DNA of 64,000 nt from the NCBI GenBank assembly GCA_963707895.1, contig CAVPRS010000011.1, positions 248,001 through 312,000 on the forward strand. Reading direction: 5' to 3'. Of this stretch, positions 51,174-59,596 are shown in pieces. The stretch's first letter is position 1, and each line of letters starts with the position of its first letter. The stretch is from Fodinibacter sp963707895. Lineage in GTDB: Bacteria; Actinomycetota; Actinomycetes; Actinomycetales; Dermatophilaceae. Made by a program: the position numbers and the translations under genes. The notes under the pieces were generated by a model. The model searched no databases and was not told the DNA's origin. It was given only the letters and a program-made list of their open reading frames with translations.

Positions 51174-51202
51174 TTGACAGTGCGAGACCGCGCGCTTGTA
51201 GC
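51174..51202 (+). promoter_or_regulatory. Promoter of the sugar importer operon
   Basis: TTGACA (51174-51179), a 17-base spacer and TTGTAG (51197-51202) give a near-consensus -35 with a moderate -10. It is 70 bases upstream of the binding-protein ATG at 51272 and directly downstream of the ROK operator at 51140-51160. Confidence 0.65.
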
Positions 51203-51271
51203 CTGCGGCCATCGACAACGAGGTCGGCCGTCCTTGGTCGCCTTTCCACCGTCCTCAGATGGAGTTCACGA

Positions 51272-52345
51272 ATGACGACCAAGAAAACGGCCACCGCCGT
51301 GTTCCTCGCGGCAGCGGGGATGCTCTCGCTCGCTGCCTGCGGCAGCGACGACTCCGGCAGCGGCAGCTCGGCGTCGGGCTCGTCCGCCGCGGCCGCGAAG
51401 CGCGCCTGCATCATGCTGCCCGACGCCGACTCGTCCAGTCGCTGGGAGAACGGCGACCGGCCTGCACTCGAGTCGCAGTTCAAGGCGATCGGCTTCGAGA
51501 CCGACATCCAGAACGCCCTGAACGACACCGGCAAGTACGCGACCCTCGCCGACCAGCAGCTCACCAAGGGCTGCAACGTGATGCTCCTGGTCGACCTCAA
51601 CGGCGCCGGCGCCCAGGTGATGGACAAGGCGCACGCCCAGGGCATCCCGGTCATCGCATACGACCGCCCGATCAAGGGCGCCGACTACTATGTTTCCTTC
51701 GACAACTTCCACGTCGGTGAGCTCGAGGGCCAGATGATCGTCGACGGCCTCAAGGCCGAGGGCAAGGACGCCAAGACGGCCACGGTCATCTACATGGGTG
51801 GAGACCCGACCGACGGCAACGCCAAGCAGTTCCACGACGGCGCCGACAGCATCATGAGCGCGGCCGGGATCAAGCCCGCCGCCGAGCCGCCGGGCATCTG
51901 GGACGGCGCGAAGACCGGCGTGAACTTCGAGCAGGCCCTCACCTCCACCGGCGGCAAGGTCGACGCCGTCTGGGTCGCCAACGACGTCAACGCGGGCGCG
52001 GTCATCCAGGTGCTCGACAAGAACGGCCTCAAGGTGCCGGTCAGCGGCCAGGACGCCTCGCCCGTCGGCCTGCAGAACGTCCTGCTGGGCAAGCAGTTCG
52101 CCACCGTCTACAAGCCGTTCCAGCTCGAGGCCGCCGCCTCGGTGAAGCTGGCCCAGCAGCTGGCCAACGGTGAGAAGCCGACCGCCGACAAGAAGACCGA
52201 CGACGGTGTGCCGTTCCTCGCCATGACCCCGGTCGTGGTCAACAAGGAGAACATGCAGACCGTGTTCGACGACGGCAACGCGAAGGTCGCGGAGGTCTGC
52301 ACCGGCGAGGTTGCGGCAGCCTGCACCGCGGCTGGCATCAAGTAA
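51272..52345 (+). CDS. xylF: Xylose-type ABC transporter substrate-binding lipoprotein
   Basis: 357-residue extracytoplasmic binding protein. The lipoprotein signal has lipobox LSLAAC at about residues 18-23, after TTKKTATAVFLAAAGM. A Ser/Gly-rich linker precedes the mature fold: CIMLPDADSSSRWENGDRPALESQFKAIGFETDIQ, VMLLVDLNGAGAQVMDKAHAQGIPVIAYDRPI, and VPVSGQDASPVGLQNVLLGKQFATVYKPFQLEA. The SGQDA and TVYKP segments are typical of XylF and of the simple-sugar (CUT2) group, so D-xylose or a short xyloside is likely. It is followed after a large hairpin by the ATPase and permease. Confidence 0.9.
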   Translation: MTTKKTATAVFLAAAGMLSLAACGSDDSGSGSSASGSSAAAAKRACIMLPDADSSSRWENGDRPALESQFKAIGFETDIQNALNDTGKYATLADQQLTKGCNVMLLVDLNGAGAQVMDKAHAQGIPVIAYDRPIKGADYYVSFDNFHVGELEGQMIVDGLKAEGKDAKTATVIYMGGDPTDGNAKQFHDGADSIMSAAGIKPAAEPPGIWDGAKTGVNFEQALTSTGGKVDAVWVANDVNAGAVIQVLDKNGLKVPVSGQDASPVGLQNVLLGKQFATVYKPFQLEAAASVKLAQQLANGEKPTADKKTDDGVPFLAMTPVVVNKENMQTVFDDGNAKVAEVCTGEVAAACTAAGIK

Positions 52346-52377
52346 TCACGCGTAGGTTCATTCCACCGACGTGACTG

Positions 52378-52428
52378 GTCGACCGTGGAGTGGCCGGAGG
52401 GTATCCCCCCGGTCACTCCACGGTCGAC
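52378..52428 (+). other. Large intercistronic hairpin after the binding-protein gene
   Basis: GTCGACCGTGGAGTG (52378-52392) is perfectly complementary to 52414-52428. The inner bases add a few more pairs (GCCGG/CCGGT). Such hairpins often shield the mRNA of a binding protein from 3' exonucleases or attenuate transcription, giving more binding protein than membrane components. No T-run follows, so complete termination is not implied. Confidence 0.7.
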
Positions 52429-52541
52429 ACTTGTCACCTGCACGACGTGAGACACGTCCCCCGCGACGGTCGTGGTGTCCCAGACACCCCAACCACCCAT
52501 GGGGCGTGTGGCCAGCCGGACCTAGAGCCGCAGGAGTGGCG

Positions 52542-53301
52542 ATGACTGCACTGATCGAACTCGAAGACATCCGCAAGAGCTTCGGCCCCGTCGACGTCCT
52601 CAAGGGCGTGACCATGGCGGTTCACCCGGGCAAGGTGTCCGCACTCGTGGGGGACAACGGGGCGGGCAAGTCCACCCTGATCAAGGGGCTCTCCGGAGCG
52701 CAGCCCTATGACGAGGGGCAGATCAGGTTCGAGGGGAACCCGGTCACCATCGACACGCCCACAGGACGCCTCGGGGCTCGGGATCGAGGTCGTCTACCAG
52801 GACCTCGCGCTCTGCGAGAACCTCGACATCGTCAACAACATGTTCCTCGGGCGCGAGCGGACCGCCCACGGCATGCTCGACCAGCCGGACATGGAAGGCG
52901 CGGCGGCCAGGACGCTGCAGGCCCTCTCGGTGCGCACCCTGAAGTCGGTGCGGCAGAAGGTCTCGTCCCTCTCCGGCGGTCAGCGCCAGACGGTGGCGAT
53001 CGCCCGGGCGGTGCTGCAGGAGGCGAAGATCGTCATCCTCGACGAGCCCACCGCAGCCCTCGGTGTGGCGCAGACCGAGCAGGTGCTGTCCCTGGTCCGC
53101 CGGCTGGCGGACTCCGGGACCGCCGTGCTCATCATCAGCCACAACCTCGCCGACGTGTTCGAGGTGGCCGACTACATCAACGTGCTGTACCTCGGGACCA
53201 TGGTGGCGCAGCTCGAGACGAAGAAGACCACCTACGACGAGGTCGTCGGCTGGATCACCGGTAGCAAGATCAAGGACCCGGCAGTAGTGGAAGGCGTCTG
53301 A
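52542..53301 (+). pseudogene. xylG: Sugar ABC transporter ATPase (XylG-like), frameshifted in this sequence
   Basis: ATP-binding subunit of about 252 residues, one nucleotide-binding domain. The first part has ELEDIRKSFGPVDVLKGVTMAVHPGKVSALVGDNGAGKSTLIKGLSG (Walker A) and reads to GNPVTIDTP. The rest, in the next frame, starts QDASGLGIEVVYQDLALCENLDIVNNMFLGRE and includes SLSGGQRQTVAIARAVLQEAKIVILDEPTAALG (signature and Walker B). A single extra A at 52761 breaks the frame. It is shorter than two-domain XylG/RbsA ATPases (about 500), matching the single-domain type found with some CUT2 importers. It is one base before the permease ATG. The break is probably an error. Confidence 0.9.
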
Positions 53302-53302
53302 C

Positions 53303-54583
53303 ATGACCGACATCCGCACCGACCCCGACCCCGACGCCGCCGCTGCAGCCGTCGAGGCGATCGCGACCGGACACGAGGGGAGCCTCTCCGAGCAGTTCCA
53401 GAACTACTTCAGTCGGGTCCGTTCAGGCGAGATGGGCATGCTGCCGGCCCTCGCCGGCGTGCTCGTCCTGGGCGTGCTGTTCTCCTTCCTCAGCGAGTTC
53501 TTCCTGACGAACAAGAACATCGCGAACCTGCTCACCCAGACGGCGTCGCTGATGATCCTCGCGATCGCCCTGACCTTCCTGCTGATCATGGCCGAGATCG
53601 ACCTGTCCGCAGGCATCACCGGCGGCGTCGGCATGGCGATCTTCATCCGGCTGCTCAACGACCAGCACTGGAACTGGATCGTCGCGCTGGTCGTGGCCCT
53701 GCTGGCCGGAGTCGTGATCGGCTCGAGCATCGGCTTCTTCGTCGCCAGGATCGGGGTCCCCTCGTTCGTCGTGACCTTGGCCCTGTTCCTGGCCTTCCAG
53801 GGCCTGATGCTCGTCCTGCTCGGCGACGCGGGCTCGTACCGCATCGAGGAACCCGCCGTCTTGGCCATCATGAACAAGAGCATGCCCCTCTGGGCGGGTT
53901 GGCTGATGTTCGCGGTGGTCTGCGCCGTCTCGCTGGCCACCTCGTTCTACGACCGCGCTCGGCGGCAGAAGTACAAGATGCCGGTGCGACCCCTCAGCAT
54001 GCTGTGGCTGCAGTTCGGGGCCGTGGTGGTGGGCGTCGGCTTGCTCGTGTTCTTCCTGAACCAGAACCGCTCCACCGGGGTGTTCGTGATCGAAGGGGTG
54101 CCGATCGTGGTGCCCCTCGCCTTGTCCATCCTCTGGATCGGCCAGCTCGTGCTCGACCGGACCCGGTTCGGCCTGCACATCTACGCCGTGGGCGGCAACC
54201 CGGAGGGCGCCCGACGGGCCGGTATCAACGTCACCCGGGTGCGCATCTCGGCGTTCATCATCTGCTCGGTCCTGGCGGTCGTCGCGGGCCTGTTCACCAT
54301 CAGCCAGGTGGGTGTCGTGCAGTCCTCGACCGGCCGCGACGTCGTGCTGTCCGGTGTGGGTGCTGCCGTGATCGGCGGTGTCAGCCTCTTCGGTGGCCGG
54401 GGCCGCCTGATGCAGGCCACCGTCGGTGCGTTCCTCATCTCGATGATCACCAACGGCCTGGGCCTGCTCGGCTACTCCGCCGGCATCACGTTCATGGTCA
54501 CCGGCGGCGTGCTCATGCTCGCGGCCACCATCGACGCCCTGACTCGCAAGCGGTCCGGCTCGACCTCGCTGGCTCGTACCTGA
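53303..54583 (+). CDS. xylH: Xylose-type ABC transporter permease
   Basis: 426-residue inner-membrane permease of the CUT2 (RbsC/XylH) family with about ten membrane helices. An unusually acidic N-terminal tail of 35 residues (DPDPDAAAAAVEAIATGHE) precedes the first helix. Then come FLTNKNIANLLTQTASLMILAIALTFLLIMAEIDLSAGITGGVGMA (family motif), GIPSFV-like GVPSFVVTLALFLAFQG, and the EAA-like loop YAVGGNPEGARRAGINVTRVRISAFIICS. The C-terminus has GRGRLMQATVGAFLISMITNGLGLLGYSAG. Operon with XylF and XylG. The long cytoplasmic insert between the middle helices (FYDRARRQKYKMPVRPL) is a known feature of XylH. Confidence 0.92.
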   Translation: MTDIRTDPDPDAAAAAVEAIATGHEGSLSEQFQNYFSRVRSGEMGMLPALAGVLVLGVLFSFLSEFFLTNKNIANLLTQTASLMILAIALTFLLIMAEIDLSAGITGGVGMAIFIRLLNDQHWNWIVALVVALLAGVVIGSSIGFFVARIGVPSFVVTLALFLAFQGLMLVLLGDAGSYRIEEPAVLAIMNKSMPLWAGWLMFAVVCAVSLATSFYDRARRQKYKMPVRPLSMLWLQFGAVVVGVGLLVFFLNQNRSTGVFVIEGVPIVVPLALSILWIGQLVLDRTRFGLHIYAVGGNPEGARRAGINVTRVRISAFIICSVLAVVAGLFTISQVGVVQSSTGRDVVLSGVGAAVIGGVSLFGGRGRLMQATVGAFLISMITNGLGLLGYSAGITFMVTGGVLMLAATIDALTRKRSGSTSLART

Positions 54584-54611
54584 CGCCGGGAGGCCCGAGC
54601 TCGACGAGGGG

Positions 54612-56294
54612 ATGTCCGTGATCCGCAACCCCGTCATCGCCGGCTTCCACCCCGACCCGTCGATCGTGCGGTCCGGGGAGGACTACTTCCTCGCCACGTC
54701 GACCATGGCGTGGGAGCCGGCGATCCGGCTCTTCCACTCACGCGACCTGCAACGGTGGGAGCTCGTCGGGCACGCCCTGGCGCCGGGCACCCACGACCTG
54801 CGGGGCCTGGCCAGCCATGAGGGTGTCTGGGCGCCCGACCTGAGCATCGACCCCGCCACCGGCACGTTCCACCTGACCTACTCGGTGATGCGCAGCACGG
54901 CCGCACGCTACTTCGACGTCGACAACTACCTGGTGACCGCCTCGGGCATCCAGGGTCCGTGGAGCGCGCCGGCGTACCTGAACAGCGTCGGCTTCGACCC
55001 GTCGCTCCTCCACGACTCGGACGGGCGGCACTGGCTGGTGGCGCTGGAGTGGGACCCACGGGACGGCTACGAGCACCCGGGTGCCATCGTCCTGGACGAG
55101 TACGACCCGCACCGAGGCACCCTGGTCGGGGAGTCCCGCCGGATCTACCGGGGTGGCTCCGACCGCGGTTGCCTCGAGGCCCCCCACCTGTATCGGCACG
55201 GTGACTGGTACTACCTGATGGCCGCCGAGGGAGGCACCGGGTACGCGCACGGGGTCACCCTGGCGAGGTCCGCCACGATCGAGGGGCCCTACGAACCGGA
55301 TCCGCTCAACCCGTTCGTGACGAGCAACCCGGCCAGCATTCCCGGTCGCAACGACCCGGACCACCTGAAGCTCGAGTGGTTCAACCCGGACGTCGAGCTC
55401 CAGAAGTCAGGTCACGGCTCCCTGGTGAGCACCCCGGAGGGCGAGTGGTACGTCGCGCACCTCTGCGCCCGCCCGATCGGGCCCGACCACCGGTCCACGC
55501 TCGGTCGTGAGACCGCACTGCAACAGGTGCGCTGGTCCGACGACGGGTGGCTGCGCCTGACCAAGGGAGGGACCGTGGCCGGGCTCGAGACGCCGTCGCC
55601 GGTCGGCACGACGCCGAGTACCTCCTCATCGGATGCCGTGCGCCGCAGCGACTTCCAGGGTCCTGACCTCGACGTCTGGTTCTCGACGCTGCGACGGCCG
55701 GCCAGCGACGGCTGGCTCAGGGTGGCGAGCGACGGGCCCGGCCTGCGGCTGCGCGGCGGTGAGTCCGTGACGTCCCGCCACGAGAGCTCGGTGGTCGCCA
55801 CTCCGCTCCAGGGCTTCGTGGCGTCGGTCGAGACCCGTCTCGACGTGGCACCTCGTCACTTCTCGCAGTCGGCGGGTCTGGTCGTCGTCTACGACGAGCG
55901 CAACCTCCTCTACCTGCGGATCTACGCCAGCGAGAGCCTGGGTGCCCGGGTCGCAGCGGTGCTCTCGGTGAGGTCGGGCGTGAAGACCGAGCTCCTCGAC
56001 ACGCGGCACCCCCTGCCGGACGGGCCGGTCGTGCTCGGCGCCGACCTCGACGTCGGGGTCGTCCGCTTCTGGTGGGCCCCGGCCGACCAGTCGCACGACC
56101 GCACGCCACTCGGGCCGGAGCTCGACACGACGTTCATGTCGGACGAGAGCGTCGACGGCTTCAGCGGCACCATGGTCGGGATCGCGTGCGTGGACGGGTA
56201 CCGCCGCGACCTCGAGGCGACCTTCGACTACTTCGAGCTGCGCCACACCGAGCCGAACACCAAGTCCGCACCAACCACCAGGAGTGACTCGTGA
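54612..56294 (+). CDS. GH43 beta-xylosidase/alpha-L-arabinofuranosidase with C-terminal beta-sandwich
   Basis: 560-residue cytoplasmic glycosidase. The five-bladed propeller starts NPVIAGFHPDPSIVRSGEDYFLATSTMAW with the general-base Asp, and includes GVWAPDLSIDPATGTFHLTYSVM and the acid Glu in LEAPHLYRHGDWYYLMAAEGG. After about residue 340 a concanavalin-like C-terminal domain (beta-xylosidase C-terminal type) follows, as in large GH43 xylosidases. It removes xylose or arabinose from short oligosaccharides. The GTGA overlap with xylA couples the two. There is no signal peptide, so it acts on imported sugar. Confidence 0.92.
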   Translation: MSVIRNPVIAGFHPDPSIVRSGEDYFLATSTMAWEPAIRLFHSRDLQRWELVGHALAPGTHDLRGLASHEGVWAPDLSIDPATGTFHLTYSVMRSTAARYFDVDNYLVTASGIQGPWSAPAYLNSVGFDPSLLHDSDGRHWLVALEWDPRDGYEHPGAIVLDEYDPHRGTLVGESRRIYRGGSDRGCLEAPHLYRHGDWYYLMAAEGGTGYAHGVTLARSATIEGPYEPDPLNPFVTSNPASIPGRNDPDHLKLEWFNPDVELQKSGHGSLVSTPEGEWYVAHLCARPIGPDHRSTLGRETALQQVRWSDDGWLRLTKGGTVAGLETPSPVGTTPSTSSSDAVRRSDFQGPDLDVWFSTLRRPASDGWLRVASDGPGLRLRGGESVTSRHESSVVATPLQGFVASVETRLDVAPRHFSQSAGLVVVYDERNLLYLRIYASESLGARVAAVLSVRSGVKTELLDTRHPLPDGPVVLGADLDVGVVRFWWAPADQSHDRTPLGPELDTTFMSDESVDGFSGTMVGIACVDGYRRDLEATFDYFELRHTEPNTKSAPTTRSDS

Positions 56295-57469
56295 GCCGTC
56301 AACCGACCCCCCAGGACAAGTTCTCGTTCGGTCTGTGGACCGTGGGCTGGGTCGGTGTCGACCCGTTCGGTGTCGCCACCCGCCCGGCGCTCGACCCGTG
56401 GGTCTACGCCGAGAAGCTCGCCGAGATCGGCGCCTGGGGGGTGACCTTCCACGACAACGACGTGTTCCCGTTCGATGCGGACCAGGCGACCAAGGAGCGG
56501 ATCGTCTCGCGCTTCAAGCAGGCCACCGACGACGCGGGGCTCGTGATCGAGATGGTCACCACCAACACGTTCAGCCACCCGGTGTTCAAGGACGGAGGGC
56601 TCACCTCGAACGACCGTGGGGTGCGCCGGTTCGGCCTGCGCAAGGTGCTGCACGCCGTCGACCTCGCCGCCGAGCTCGGCGCGTCGACGTTCGTCATGTG
56701 GGGCGGGCGCGAGGGCAGCGAGTACGACGGGTCCAAGGACGTCTTCGCCGCGATGGAGCGCTACAAGGAGGGCCTGGACACCGTCGCGGGCTACATCAAG
56801 GCGCAGGGGTACGACCTGCGGATCGCGCTGGAGCCCAAGCCGAACGAGCCGCGTGGCGACATCTTCCTGCCCACCCTCGGTCACGCCCTGGCCCTGATCG
56901 CCGAGCTCGAGCACGGTGACATCGTCGGGCTGAACCCCGAGACCGGTCACGAGCAGATGGCCAACCTCAACTACACCCACGCCCTGGGCCAGGCGTTGTG
57001 GAGCGACAAGCTGTTCCACATCGACCTCAACGGACAGCGTGGCCTGAAGTACGACCAGGACCTCGTCTTCGGCCACGGCGACCTCACCTCGGCGTTCTTC
57101 ACCGTCGACCTCATCGAGAACGGCTTCCCCGGCTACCCCGACGCCCCGCGCTACACCGGACCGAGGCACTTCGACTACAAGCCCTCCCGCACCGAGCACA
57201 TGGAGGGTGTCTGGGAGTCCGCCAAGGCCTGCATGTCGACCTACCTGCTGCTCGCCGACAAGGCCAAGGCGTTCCGGGCCGACCCCCGCGTGCAGGAGGC
57301 GATGGCCTACTCCGGGGTGTACGACCTGGCCCAGCCCACGCTGGATGCCGGGGAGTCCGTCGCCGACTTCCTCGCCGCCGACGAGGGGTTCGACCCCGAC
57401 AAGGCCGGCGAGCGCGACTTCGGCTTCGTCCGCCTCCAGCAGCTCGCCCTCGAGCACCTCATCGGCTGA
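56291..57469 (+). CDS. xylA: Xylose isomerase
   Basis: 392-residue class I (actinobacterial-length) xylose isomerase converting D-xylose to D-xylulose, a Mg/Mn enzyme. It has FSFGLWTVGWVGVDPFGVATR, VTFHDNDVFPFDAD with the catalytic His, EPKPNEPRGDIFLPTLGHALA with metal-binding Glu, NPETGHEQMANLNYTHAL, and DLNGQRGLKYDQDLVFGHGDL with metal-binding Asp. The GTG start overlaps the GH43 stop (GTGA), so it depends on GH43 translation. It feeds xylulokinase at 41630, which sits in the same island on the other strand. Probably ROK-controlled. Confidence 0.96.
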   Translation: MSRQPTPQDKFSFGLWTVGWVGVDPFGVATRPALDPWVYAEKLAEIGAWGVTFHDNDVFPFDADQATKERIVSRFKQATDDAGLVIEMVTTNTFSHPVFKDGGLTSNDRGVRRFGLRKVLHAVDLAAELGASTFVMWGGREGSEYDGSKDVFAAMERYKEGLDTVAGYIKAQGYDLRIALEPKPNEPRGDIFLPTLGHALALIAELEHGDIVGLNPETGHEQMANLNYTHALGQALWSDKLFHIDLNGQRGLKYDQDLVFGHGDLTSAFFTVDLIENGFPGYPDAPRYTGPRHFDYKPSRTEHMEGVWESAKACMSTYLLLADKAKAFRADPRVQEAMAYSGVYDLAQPTLDAGESVADFLAADEGFDPDKAGERDFGFVRLQQLALEHLIG

Positions 57470-57474
57470 ACCGG

Positions 57475-59523
57475 GTGAGCATCCGGTTCGGCGCCGCCTA
57501 CTACGCCGAGTACCACCGGGACGACGTCGAGGCCGACCTCGACCTGATGGTCGAGGCCGGGTTCACCGTCATCCGGGTCGGGGAGTCGGTGTGGTCGACC
57601 TGGGAGCCGGAGGACGGCGTCTTCGACCTCGAGTGGCTGCAACCCGTCCTCGACGGCGCCCACCGGCGCGGCATCGGCGTCGTCCTGGGCACCCCGACCT
57701 ACGCGGTGCCCATGTGGCTGGCGCGGATGTACCCGGAGATCGCGGCGGAGACGGCCGGCCGGCAGCGGGTCGGCTGGGGCGCCCGTCAGGAGGTCAACTT
57801 CGCGCACGCGGCCTACCGCTACCACGCGGAACGGGTGATCCGCGCCGTCATCGGGCGCCACGGTGGCCACCCGGCGGTGATCGGCTACCAGGTCGACAAC
57901 GAACCGGGTCTGCGGCTGATCCACAACACCGACGTCTTCCAGCGGTTCACCGACTGGCTGCGCCGACGCTACGGGACGGTGGAGCGCCTGAACGAGGAGT
58001 GGGGCCTGGTCTACTGGTCGCATCGCCTCTCGCGGTGGGACGACCTGTGGCAGCCGGAGGGCAACTTCCAGCCCCAGTACGACCTGGCCTGGCGTCGCTT
58101 CCAGGCCGAGATGGTCACCGACTTCATCGGCTGGCAGGCCGACATCGTCCGCGACGTCACCGGCGGCCGGGGGTTCGTCACCACCTGCATCTCCTACGAG
58201 CAGCCCGGCGTCGACGACGCGAGGCTCAGCGCACGGCTGGACGTCGCCGCCGGCAACGCCTACTACGAGATGCAGGACTCCCTCGCCCACCCCGCCGACC
58301 TGCCCCGCTCCACCGGACCGATGGGGTGGGTCGTCCGGGGACCGTGGGCCGTGTCGAGCCTGGCCGACCTCATGTACTCCTCCAAGCAGGCACCCTTCCT
58401 GGTGACCGAGACCAACGCCGGGTCGATCGGCTACTCCTCGGTGAACCAGTCCCCCTACGACGGGCAGTGGCGCCAGATGGCCTGGCTGCTCGTGGCGCGC
58501 GGCGCCCGCATGGTCGAGTACTGGCACTGGCACACCCTCCCCTTCGGCACCGAGACCCACTGGGGCGGCGTGCTGCCGCACAGCGGTGTCCCCGGCCGTG
58601 CCTACCGCGAGATCGCCCGGATCGGCGCGGAGCTCCGCGAGGTCGGCGACGCGTTCGACGAGGCGACCCCCGACCACGACATCGCCGTGCTCTACGACTC
58701 CGACAGCAAGTTCGCCCTGGGCACCCAGGGTCCGGTGCCCGGCGACGGGCTCGGGCACGTCGACCCGGACTCCTACCGGCACATGGTCGCCGCCTTCTCC
58801 CGGGGGATCTTCGACGCCAAGCGGCAGCAGCGGCTGGTCCGCCGCGAGCAGCTCGACGGCGTGGACCCTGACCGCTTCCCCGTCCTCGTCGTCCCCGCCC
58901 TGTACACGGCGACGGATGACGACCTCGACCGCCTCACCGCCTACGCCCGGGCCGGGGGCCACCTGGTCGTGGGGCCACGCACGGGCTACGGCGACGTCGA
59001 GGGCCGGGCCCGCGCCGAGCGGGCGCCGTCCCGTCTCAGCGCCGCCGCCGGGGCGTGGTTCGAGGAGACCTCGTCCCTGCTCGAGCCGGTTCGGGTGGAG
59101 GGGCAGCTGGCCGGCTCGGCGACCACGCTGGCCGAGGGCCTCGTCCTCGACGGCGCCGAGGCGCTCGCCACCTACGCGCACCCGCACCTGGGCCGCTGGG
59201 CGGCGGTGACCACCCGACCGGTGGGCGCCGGACGGGTCACGGTCGTCGGAACGGTCCCGGACCAGGAGCTCGCCGTCGGCCTCGCCCTCTGGCTGGCTCC
59301 GTCGCCCGTCGGCGGCTGGGCGACGGATGCCTCCGTGACCGTGGCCAGCAGCACCACCTCGACCGGCCGCCTCCACGTCGTCCACAACTGGGGCTGGGCG
59401 CGGGCCACGGCCGTGCCGGCCACCGACGTCACGGACCTGCTGTCCGGCACCGTCTACGGCCCGGGGGAGAGCGTGCCGCTCGGGCCGTGGGACGTGCGGG
59501 TCCTCTCCGGCGACGTCCCCTGA
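57475..59523 (+). CDS. GH42 beta-galactosidase-type glycoside hydrolase
   Basis: 682-residue cytoplasmic GH42 enzyme. The TIM barrel reads FGAAYYAEYHRDDVEADLDLMVEAGFTVIRVGESVWSTWEP (family start). YQVDNEPG holds the acid/base Glu, FLVTETNAGSIGYSS the nucleophile Glu, and MAWLLVARGARMVEYWHWHTLPFG follows. A trimerisation domain (VLVVPALYTATDDDLDRLTAYARAGGHLVVGPRTGY) and a C-terminal beta domain follow. It hydrolyses terminal beta-galactose (or alpha-L-arabinopyranose), consistent with galactosylated xyloglucan side chains. GTG 57475 is five bases after the xylA stop, so it is in the same operon. Confidence 0.93.
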   Translation: MSIRFGAAYYAEYHRDDVEADLDLMVEAGFTVIRVGESVWSTWEPEDGVFDLEWLQPVLDGAHRRGIGVVLGTPTYAVPMWLARMYPEIAAETAGRQRVGWGARQEVNFAHAAYRYHAERVIRAVIGRHGGHPAVIGYQVDNEPGLRLIHNTDVFQRFTDWLRRRYGTVERLNEEWGLVYWSHRLSRWDDLWQPEGNFQPQYDLAWRRFQAEMVTDFIGWQADIVRDVTGGRGFVTTCISYEQPGVDDARLSARLDVAAGNAYYEMQDSLAHPADLPRSTGPMGWVVRGPWAVSSLADLMYSSKQAPFLVTETNAGSIGYSSVNQSPYDGQWRQMAWLLVARGARMVEYWHWHTLPFGTETHWGGVLPHSGVPGRAYREIARIGAELREVGDAFDEATPDHDIAVLYDSDSKFALGTQGPVPGDGLGHVDPDSYRHMVAAFSRGIFDAKRQQRLVRREQLDGVDPDRFPVLVVPALYTATDDDLDRLTAYARAGGHLVVGPRTGYGDVEGRARAERAPSRLSAAAGAWFEETSSLLEPVRVEGQLAGSATTLAEGLVLDGAEALATYAHPHLGRWAAVTTRPVGAGRVTVVGTVPDQELAVGLALWLAPSPVGGWATDASVTVASSTTSTGRLHVVHNWGWARATAVPATDVTDLLSGTVYGPGESVPLGPWDVRVLSGDVP

Positions 59524-59596
59524 CCGACCGGCGCCCGGGCGACCGGCACCCGACCGCCCGTCGGGCCGGCCGGGGCGCCTCGCATAGCATCGCGGG

